A DNA stretch of 7,779 nt from assembly GCA_015492355.1 (NCBI GenBank), contig WGFF01000278.1, forward strand, positions 1 through 7,779, read 5' to 3'. The translations under genes and the position numbers were made by a program. Each line of letters starts with the position of its first letter. Position 1 is the stretch's first letter. The notes beneath the pieces are model-generated. The model was not told where the DNA came from. It ran no database searches and saw only the letters and a program-made list of their open reading frames with translations. This document shows positions 1 through 4,775 of the stretch, in pieces. The DNA is from Deltaproteobacteria bacterium (GTDB lineage: Bacteria; Desulfobacterota; GWC2-55-46; S146-73).

Positions 1-18
1 AAAAAAAGGAGGTAGCGT

Positions 19-360
19 ATGGAGCAGGCAAATGTAACAGCGAAGAGGGAATTCAAGGAGGGCGAGGTCAACAAGGTGACCTATATCAAGACCGACCAGA
101 TCGCCCAGGATACGTACTACTTCAAGCCCGGACAGGTGCTCGACTGGCACAGGCATCCCCAGGGAGACCAGATATTCTTTGTCCATGAGGGCGAGGGTAC
201 GTACTATCTTGACGACGGTACAGAGAGCTCCACATCCCTTTCACCAGGGGTGGTTGTGCTCGCTCCCAAGGGTGTGTGGCACAAGATAGTGGCGAAGACA
301 GAGCTCATCGTGTCCCAGGCAACCAGTCAGCCAGCAGGGATGGAAAAAAGGTCAGGGTAA
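19..360 (+). CDS. small single-domain cupin protein
   Basis: A 113-residue cytoplasmic protein consisting of one cupin_2 beta-barrel. Cupin motif 1 is visible as G38-x5-H44-x-H46-x4-Q51-x6-G58, and motif 2 as G77-x5-P83-x-G85-x2-H88. H44, H46 and H88 would bind a divalent metal; the usual glutamate is replaced by Q51. There is no signal peptide, membrane segment or second domain. The start is secured by a strong ribosome binding site, AAGGAGGT at 6-13, five bases before the ATG. Cupins this small may be sensors, isomerases, dioxygenases or simple metal or sugar binding proteins, and the sequence does not decide between them. The gene lies upstream of the cytochromes, but a separate promoter follows it, so a shared function is not implied. 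The fold is well supported; the function is unknown. Confidence 0.85.
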   Translation: MEQANVTAKREFKEGEVNKVTYIKTDQIAQDTYYFKPGQVLDWHRHPQGDQIFFVHEGEGTYYLDDGTESSTSLSPGVVVLAPKGVWHKIVAKTELIVSQATSQPAGMEKRSG

Positions 361-402
361 CACCCGTACCACAGCCCTGTCACAGACTGGATGGGAGGAT
401 CG

Positions 403-456
403 ATAATCCAGGTAAGGGACTGAAAGGTCTTGACTTTTACGGTAAACCTGGATTAT
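403..456. repeat. 11-bp perfect inverted repeat bracketing the cytA promoter
   Basis: ATAATCCAGGT at 403-413 is mirrored exactly by ACCTGGATTAT at 446-456, with arm centres 43 bp apart, about four helical turns. The predicted -35 box (430-435) lies between the arms and the -10 box (454-459) overlaps the right arm. This arrangement suits an operator bound at two half-sites on one face of the DNA. The cytB promoter has no copy. Alternatively it could fold as a hairpin at the 3' end of the cupin transcript, but no T-tract follows it. Confidence 0.5.
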
Positions 457-459
457 AAT
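430..459 (+). promoter_or_regulatory. sigma-70 type promoter of cytA
   Basis: TTGACT (430-435) and TATAAT (454-459) are separated by 18 bp, placing the transcription start near 465-467. The same TCTTGAC context and 18-bp spacing occur at the cytB promoter (1871-1900), and in both cases the leader stem-loop begins about 16 nt after the predicted start. The repetition at two cytochrome genes makes a chance match unlikely. Confidence 0.75.
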
Positions 460-481
460 AATTAACGAAAAATCTGTCTGT

Positions 482-506
482 AGTGTCATTGACGGCTGAT
501 GACACT
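482..506 (+). promoter_or_regulatory. leader stem-loop, copy 1 (riboregulator or operator)
   Basis: An 8-bp stem (482-489 with 499-506) closes a 9-nt loop TGACGGCTG. The second copy at 1922-1946 keeps the fold while changing two stem pairs in a compensatory way: the basal A-T becomes T-A and the apical T-A becomes C-G. The loop differs by one base. Covariation of this kind points to a selected RNA hairpin, although a DNA palindrome bound by a dimeric regulator would show the same symmetry. It lies within the predicted transcript, between promoter and terminator-like hairpin. I do not recognise it as a known riboswitch class. Confidence 0.65.
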
Positions 507-515
507 GAGTAGAAG

Positions 516-555
516 AATACCTCACGGTGGGGTTTTCATCGTGGGGTATTTTTTT
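516..555 (+). terminator. terminator-like hairpin in the cytA leader
   Basis: A continuous 14-bp stem pairs 516-529 with 537-550 around the 7-nt loop GGGTTTT. It contains two G-T wobbles and runs straight into a T-tract (549-555). It sits about 25 nt before the cytA start codon and after the cytA promoter, so as a terminator it would attenuate cytA rather than end another gene. The hairpin is identical base for base at 1958-1992, whereas flanking bases differ, which argues for function. The two copies are read in different frames by the overlapping open frames, so conservation is not due to coding. Confidence 0.75.
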
Positions 556-579
556 GGATCAGGGAGTATACATCAGGGG

Positions 580-1848
580 ATGTGCTTCAGGGCCTTCATA
601 GGTGCTGTTCTTTTCCTTGTATTTTTGGTACCCGTAGATGCCTACGGTGTGCACAAGGGTGCAGGCAGTCTTGTATGCGGTAACTGTCATACCATGCACA
701 ATAGCCAGGGCAATACCGCCCTTGAGGGTCTGTCTGGTGGTTCGATCGTACTTCTTAGGGGTGGAGTGAGTTCACGTGCAGAGATTCACAAGCTCTGTCT
801 TCAGTGCCACGGTGTTGGGGGAAGCATGGCTACTGTCAATCATCTGCCCCATGGGGAGCGGGCACCCATTGTATACGGTGGCAACCAGCTCAACTGGGAC
901 CAGACAAAGGATTTTAGTCAGATCGGTGCAGGAGGGGACTTTTTCAAGGAGCTCGATTCGAACTTCGACCTTACAACAGCAGGTTCACAGACAGGACTGG
1001 GCTATGGTCACAGTGTGGGTCTTACAACCACCATACCCGGCAATCCAAACAGTGTCTTCCTGATACTTACCTGTACATCGTGTCACAACCACCACGGTAC
1101 CAACACCCAGTACGATTTTCAGACCATCCCCCATGCAACAGAGACGAATATATACAGGAACCTCTGGGGTACGATAGGGGGTGTTCAGGTTGATGGAGGG
1201 TCTGTATGTTCGGTCTGTCACTATATGTCGAGCCCTGTCGATGAGCAGGGCAATGCCAGGCTCTTTGAGATGAAGAGTTACATAGGTGGCATTACAGGAC
1301 AATACCCCACTGGGTACTACACACCAGAGATAGTAAATGGCGTTGCGATCTGGCCCGTGTACAAGGGCACACCAACTGTGCCTTCCAACAATACGGTTTA
1401 CGACGGCATAAGGGGTCCTAATGATCACTCCACACGCCCGAGTGGTATGGGTGGCTGGTGTGCAAGGTGCCATATCTACTTCCATGAGGTGAGGGTTAAT
1501 GAGAACATTTCTGGAGAGGACTGGCGGAGACATCCGGTGGATGCGGTAATAAACGACAGTGATGTCTCTGGTGCAGGAGTGGATACCATAGACTGGGCAC
1601 ATTACGACTCCATCCCGGATGGCTATAAACTCCCTGTAGCCAACACAGATCCGAATCTGAACCAGGAGGTCTATTACGCAGACACTAATAACGAAGATAA
1701 GGTGTTCTGCCTGAGCTGTCATTTTGCTCATGGGGGACCATATTATGACGCCCTCAGATGGGACTACACCTCGACCATAGGCGTGGGGCAACAGACAGGT
1801 ATTGGATTATCCTCCACAACAGGCTGTCAGATATGCCACAACAGATAA
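580..1848 (+). CDS. cytA: secreted heptaheme c-type cytochrome, OmcS-like
   Basis: A 422-residue precursor with a signal peptide (hydrophobic residues 6-19, likely cleavage after AYG23). It has seven CXXCH heme sites: C33, C73, C165, C210, C294, C377 and C416. Six of them, with the nearby histidines of VHK, TMH40, GYGH144, the CHNHHG stretch, YFHE302, RRHP318 and FAH384, follow the order I recall for Geobacter OmcS, an extracellular electron-transfer cytochrome that polymerises into nanowires. The seventh, CSVCH at 210-214, lies between the third and fourth OmcS-type hemes and is absent from cytB and cytC. Fourteen further histidines are enough for bis-histidine ligation of all hemes. The frame stays open upstream to 499, but that stretch encodes the leader hairpins. 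Start 580 gives a proper signal peptide and aligns with the cytB start. Its ribosome site is weak (AGGGAG 561-566, 13 nt away). Export and heme attachment in the periplasm are inferred. Confidence 0.93.
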   Translation: MCFRAFIGAVLFLVFLVPVDAYGVHKGAGSLVCGNCHTMHNSQGNTALEGLSGGSIVLLRGGVSSRAEIHKLCLQCHGVGGSMATVNHLPHGERAPIVYGGNQLNWDQTKDFSQIGAGGDFFKELDSNFDLTTAGSQTGLGYGHSVGLTTTIPGNPNSVFLILTCTSCHNHHGTNTQYDFQTIPHATETNIYRNLWGTIGGVQVDGGSVCSVCHYMSSPVDEQGNARLFEMKSYIGGITGQYPTGYYTPEIVNGVAIWPVYKGTPTVPSNNTVYDGIRGPNDHSTRPSGMGGWCARCHIYFHEVRVNENISGEDWRRHPVDAVINDSDVSGAGVDTIDWAHYDSIPDGYKLPVANTDPNLNQEVYYADTNNEDKVFCLSCHFAHGGPYYDALRWDYTSTIGVGQQTGIGLSSTTGCQICHNR

Positions 1849-1870
1849 GCCCCTATCCCCAAAAAAAGTC

Positions 1871-1900
1871 TTGACATCATTCATTGATATAAACTATAAT
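1871..1900 (+). promoter_or_regulatory. consensus sigma-70 promoter of the cytB-cytC operon
   Basis: A perfect TTGACA (1871-1876) and a perfect TATAAT (1895-1900) lie 18 bp apart, predicting a start near 1906-1908. It begins 22 bp after the cytA stop codon, so cytB and cytC can be transcribed independently of cytA. A promoter this close to consensus would be strong, which makes control after initiation, by the downstream leader, more plausible. Confidence 0.82.
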
Positions 1901-1921
1901 TGAAATGTAAAAAATCAATAA

Positions 1922-1946
1922 TGTGTCACTGATGGCTGGTGACACA
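1922..1946 (+). promoter_or_regulatory. leader stem-loop, copy 2 (riboregulator or operator)
   Basis: The second copy of the element at 482-506: an 8-bp stem (1922-1929 with 1939-1946) and loop TGATGGCTG. The stem is preserved through two compensatory changes relative to copy 1. An AAAAATC stretch precedes both copies at a similar distance. The linker to the following terminator-like hairpin is unconserved, 11 nt here against 9 nt in copy 1. Confidence 0.65.
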
Positions 1947-1957
1947 GTCATTTATCG

Positions 1958-1998
1958 AATACCTCACGGTGGGGTTTTCATCGTGGGGTATTTTTTTT
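1958..1998 (+). terminator. terminator-like hairpin in the cytB leader
   Basis: The same 14-bp stem and GGGTTTT loop as at 516-550 (stem 1958-1971 with 1979-1992), followed by eight T (1991-1998). It lies about 28 nt before the cytB start and downstream of the cytB promoter. This is the position of an attenuator, not of a terminator for cytA, whose stop is upstream of the promoter. Confidence 0.75.
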
Positions 1999-2026
1999 GG
2001 GGGAGGTTCAGGGGTGTGTGTAGGAG

Positions 2027-3331
2027 ATGCATTTCAGGGCAGGTATAGCGGTTCTCCTCCTTGTATTTTTCATACCCACATATACCTATGGTGTGCACAA
2101 GGGTGCGGGCGGACTTGTATGTGGTAGTTGTCATGCCATGCACAACAGTCAGGGAGGACAGGGACTGGGGGGTATGTCTGGAGGTTCCCTTGTGCTTTTA
2201 AGGGGACAGGTGGGTTCCCGTAAGGATATACACAAACTCTGTCTGGAGTGTCACGGGAGTAACGGCAGTCAGGCAGGGGTCTCCCATGCCCCTCAGAATG
2301 TTAAAGCCCCGAAGGTATACTCCAACGGTAGCTGGACCGAGGATGACCCGTTCAATCTTATAGGTGCAGGTGGGAATTTTTACTGGGAGCTGGATGCGAA
2401 CTGGGATACCACAACCCCAGCTGGTCTTGGTTACGGTCATTCTCTGGGTGCGACCAGTGTACTACCGCCTGGTGGTGATGCGGTTATAGATGAGTTTACC
2501 TGTACAAACTGTCATGATCCCCATGGGACAACCAGTCAGGATGACCCTGATGTAAATATCTTCAGGAATCTCCGTGTGAATGCCCTGGGTGCGGGTGCAA
2601 ACTCAGGGGTTAAGATGGGTGTTTCTGGTGCTGGAACCACATGGAACCTGAGTTATGTTGGTGGTGTGAATGGTACCTATTTTGGTGATAACGAGAAGGA
2701 TAGCGCGGGTAACACCATCTGGCCTGTCTACCGCGGGACACTCACCCACAATCCTGGCTACGGACCTGGTACTGACCAGCCGAACAGCAATGCCTATGGT
2801 GGCAAGGGGCTTAATGGAACCAACAAGATAATGAGTGACTGGTGTGCCCAGTGCCATGATAACTGGCACGAGGGTATTTCCACCACCAACAAGAGTGCCT
2901 ATAACTGTGCGGAATACAGTGTTACATGCAGGGACTGGAGGAGACATCCCGTAAGTACTGTTATACCCCGAAGGGCAGGTAAGGGCTGTGGAAGGGGATG
3001 TCATCCATCTTACTTAGACAGGACAAACTACGATGTGAACCTCATAATCTCGGGTAAGGGACTGCCTGTAACCATGCCCCAGAGTTATACCTATCCTCCT
3101 ACCATACCGTGGTTTGTGTACTACCTGGCATGGGAAACCCCATGTGATGATACCCAGAGCTGTATGGACTCCTTTGCTGAAAATGTCTTCTGTCTTACCT
3201 GTCATTTTGCCCATGGTGGTCCGTACTATGATGCCCTGAGGTGGAACTACCATACGGATGTTGCAACAGGCGATCAGAGGGGGCTGGGTATACCATCCAC
3301 AAAGGGGTGTCAACTGTGCCATAACAGGTAG
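2027..3331 (+). CDS. cytB: secreted heptaheme c-type cytochrome with one CX3CH site, OmcS-like
   Basis: A 434-residue precursor with a signal peptide ending after TYG22, so the mature chain begins VHKGAG. Six canonical CXXCH sites start at C32, C72, C159, C273, C389 and C428, in the OmcS order. A seventh, unusual site C321-G-R-G-C-H326 has three residues between the cysteines. Likely distal histidines H39 (in CHAMHNS), H87, H138, H166, H281, H307 and H396 are shared with cytA and cytC. Two further cysteine pairs (C294/C301 and C373/C379) are not heme motifs and may form disulfides. A TAG lies two codons before the ATG, which fixes this start. The ribosome site is poorly placed: AGGAG touches the ATG, and AGGGG ends 12 nt before it. 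It heads a bicistron with cytC, 44 bp downstream. Extracellular electron transfer is inferred from the family. Confidence 0.93.
   Translation: MHFRAGIAVLLLVFFIPTYTYGVHKGAGGLVCGSCHAMHNSQGGQGLGGMSGGSLVLLRGQVGSRKDIHKLCLECHGSNGSQAGVSHAPQNVKAPKVYSNGSWTEDDPFNLIGAGGNFYWELDANWDTTTPAGLGYGHSLGATSVLPPGGDAVIDEFTCTNCHDPHGTTSQDDPDVNIFRNLRVNALGAGANSGVKMGVSGAGTTWNLSYVGGVNGTYFGDNEKDSAGNTIWPVYRGTLTHNPGYGPGTDQPNSNAYGGKGLNGTNKIMSDWCAQCHDNWHEGISTTNKSAYNCAEYSVTCRDWRRHPVSTVIPRRAGKGCGRGCHPSYLDRTNYDVNLIISGKGLPVTMPQSYTYPPTIPWFVYYLAWETPCDDTQSCMDSFAENVFCLTCHFAHGGPYYDALRWNYHTDVATGDQRGLGIPSTKGCQLCHNR
2171..2277 (+). repeat. identical head block shared by cytB and cytC (copy 1)
   Basis: These 107 bp are identical to 3526-3632 in cytC. 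Identity then continues with scattered differences, and a further 68-bp perfect block follows at 2444-2511. The block encodes the segment containing the second heme site. The lack of even silent changes suggests recent copying between the two genes. Confidence 0.85.
3182..3331 (+). repeat. identical 150-bp tail shared by cytB and cytC (copy 1)
   Basis: Identical over all 150 bp, stop codon included, to 4561-4710. It encodes the last 49 residues, from NVFCLTCH to the C-terminal CHNR, with the last two heme sites. Homology ends within a base or so after the stop codon. The regions just before the block are strongly diverged, so the boundary is sharp. Confidence 0.92.
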
Positions 3332-3353
3332 ATTCATTTTTCAGGAAAAAGGG

Positions 3354-3359
3354 GGGAGG
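3354..3359 (+). promoter_or_regulatory. Shine-Dalgarno candidate before cytC, in a poor register
   Basis: GGGAGG at 3354-3359 is the only strong ribosome site in the cytB-cytC gap. It is well spaced (6 nt) for an ATG at 3366, which is out of frame with cytC, and 16 nt from the in-frame ATG at 3376. A weaker GAAGG (3368-3372) sits only 3 nt before 3376. The cytC frame is closed by a TGA at 3367-3369, so 3376 is the only in-frame ATG that keeps the signal peptide. Confidence 0.45.
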
Positions 3360-3375
3360 GAATGGATGAAGGATT

Positions 3376-4710
3376 ATGGGGAGAAGGAGAACAGGTTTTA
3401 TTCTGTTTTTAATGTTTGTTTTTATCCCTCCTCTGGAGGTTTATGGTGTTCACAAGGGTGCAGGAGGGCTTGTCTGCGGGAATTGTCATGTCATGCATAA
3501 TAGCCAAGGAGGACAGGGACTTGGAGGTATGTCTGGAGGTTCCCTTGTGCTTTTAAGGGGACAGGTGGGTTCCCGTAAGGATATACACAAACTCTGTCTG
3601 GAGTGTCACGGGAGTAACGGCAGTCAGGCAGGAGTCTCCCATGCCCCTCAGAATGTTAAAGCCCCAAAGGTCTACTCAAGTGGTAGCTGGACCGAGGATG
3701 ACCCGTTTAATCTCATAGGTGCTGGTGGGAATTTTTACTGGGAACTTGATATGAACTGGGATACTACAACCTCAGCTGGTCTTGGCTATGGACATTCCCT
3801 GGGTGCGACCAGTGTACTACCGCCTGGTGGTGATGCGGTTATAGATGAGTTTACCTGTACAAACTGCCATGACCCCCATGGGACAGCGAATCCAAATGAC
3901 CCTGATACCAATATGTTCAGGAATCTGAGGGTAAGGGCTCTGGGAAGCGGAGTTAACAGTGATAGTCTTATAGGATTATGGGGAGACCTTGAAGACGACC
4001 CATTAGTGCCACTTCACCGGCGTAATGTAAGTTATGTGGGAAGTGTGAGTGTGATAGATGGTATCCATACACCTTATTTTGGAGGAAATGAAACCGACAA
4101 GGCAGGACAGGTTATATGGCCCGTATTTAGGGGTACCATGACTTATTATGGTTCTGATTACCTCAACAGCAATGCCTATGCAACCCAGCCTGTTTTTAGC
4201 TACAATACCACAATATCCACATGGTGTAGCCAGTGCCATGACAACTGGCATGAGGACATTTCAGATACTAACAAGTCAGATCCCTCATCCTGTCCAGAGG
4301 GATATACACAGTCCTGTCGTGACTGGAGAAGACACCCTGTAAATACAGTGGTACCACCAGGGTCTGCACCAGGATGCGCTAAGAACTGCCATCGCTCAAT
4401 GCTTGATAGAAAAAACTATGACATAAATCTCATAAAGGCAGGAAAAGGTCTTCCTGTAACAATGCATTTGTTTGCCAAGGACTTTCCTCAGTTTGCCTAT
4501 TACTACCTCGGGCAATATGAAGCCTATCCATGTATGGGTTGTATGGATACGGGGGGACAGAATGTCTTCTGTCTTACCTGTCATTTTGCCCATGGTGGTC
4601 CGTACTATGATGCCCTGAGGTGGAACTACCATACGGATGTTGCAACAGGCGATCAGAGGGGGCTGGGTATACCATCCACAAAGGGGTGTCAACTGTGCCA
4701 TAACAGGTAG
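3376..4710 (+). CDS. cytC: secreted heptaheme c-type cytochrome with one CX3CH site, OmcS-like
   Basis: A 444-residue paralogue of cytB. The signal peptide has an RRR n-region (residues 3-5) and a hydrophobic core at 8-19, with likely cleavage after VYG24. Canonical heme sites begin at C34, C74, C161, C284, C399 and C438, and the noncanonical C334-A-K-N-C-H339 stands where cytB has its CX3CH. H41 of CHVMHNS matches the OmcS inter-subunit ligand. The chain is nearly identical to cytB up to about residue 169 and over the last 49 residues. It is divergent between, especially residues 190-280 and 364-395. Extra cysteines C306/C314 and C386/C389 (CMGCM, no histidine) parallel the cytB pairs. It has no leader element of its own and lies 44 bp after cytB, so it is probably cotranscribed. 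Translation initiation is the weakest part of the call. Confidence 0.92.
   Translation: MGRRRTGFILFLMFVFIPPLEVYGVHKGAGGLVCGNCHVMHNSQGGQGLGGMSGGSLVLLRGQVGSRKDIHKLCLECHGSNGSQAGVSHAPQNVKAPKVYSSGSWTEDDPFNLIGAGGNFYWELDMNWDTTTSAGLGYGHSLGATSVLPPGGDAVIDEFTCTNCHDPHGTANPNDPDTNMFRNLRVRALGSGVNSDSLIGLWGDLEDDPLVPLHRRNVSYVGSVSVIDGIHTPYFGGNETDKAGQVIWPVFRGTMTYYGSDYLNSNAYATQPVFSYNTTISTWCSQCHDNWHEDISDTNKSDPSSCPEGYTQSCRDWRRHPVNTVVPPGSAPGCAKNCHRSMLDRKNYDINLIKAGKGLPVTMHLFAKDFPQFAYYYLGQYEAYPCMGCMDTGGQNVFCLTCHFAHGGPYYDALRWNYHTDVATGDQRGLGIPSTKGCQLCHNR
3526..3632 (+). repeat. identical head block shared by cytB and cytC (copy 2)
   Basis: The partner of 2171-2277, identical over 107 bp. It lies in the coding region for the segment around the second heme site of cytC. 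Confidence 0.85.
4561..4710 (+). repeat. identical 150-bp tail shared by cytB and cytC (copy 2)
   Basis: The partner of 3182-3331, with no mismatch from the NVFCLTCH codons to the stop codon. Direct repeats of this length in tandem genes could also recombine to give a single hybrid cytB/cytC gene. Confidence 0.92.
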
Positions 4711-4775
4711 GGCTTGCAAAATAGAAGGCTGAGCCCTGTTCACGGAATCCTCAAGCCAGAGTCCATGATTCCCCC

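Noticed and set aside
403..456. Inverted repeat as the intrinsic terminator of the cupin gene
   Set aside because: The arms are 32 nt apart and followed by AATAATT rather than a T-tract; overlap with promoter boxes fits an operator better. A role at the transcript end is not excluded.
482..555. Known riboswitch classes (GEMM c-di-GMP/cGAMP, fluoride, preQ1, mini-ykkC)
   Set aside because: The GGCTGATGA stretch slightly recalls the 3' part of fluoride riboswitches, but the second copy reads GGCTGGTGA and the rest of the aptamer is absent. GEMM tetraloop-receptor features and mini-ykkC ACGR loops are also missing.
499..579. N-terminal extension of cytA from the ATG at 499
   Set aside because: This stretch encodes the leader stem-loop and terminator-like hairpin. 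The matching sequence before cytB is in another frame relative to its gene, and the extension would bury the signal peptide. The start at 580 aligns with cytB.
985..1791. 268-residue minus-strand open frame opposite cytA
   Set aside because: It is a shadow of the cytochrome gene with no recognisable domain or ribosome site. The plus-strand heme motifs explain the sequence.
1939..2127. 62-residue plus-strand frame from the GTG at 1939 as a leader peptide or small gene
   Set aside because: It reads through the conserved hairpin in a different frame from copy 1 and then overlaps cytB out of frame. There is no conserved peptide and no ribosome site.
4709..4736. AGGGCT/AGCCCT hairpin after cytC as a terminator
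   Set aside because: The stem is 6 bp with a 16-nt loop and no T-tract. It is too weak to call, although some terminator for the convergent genes would be expected here.
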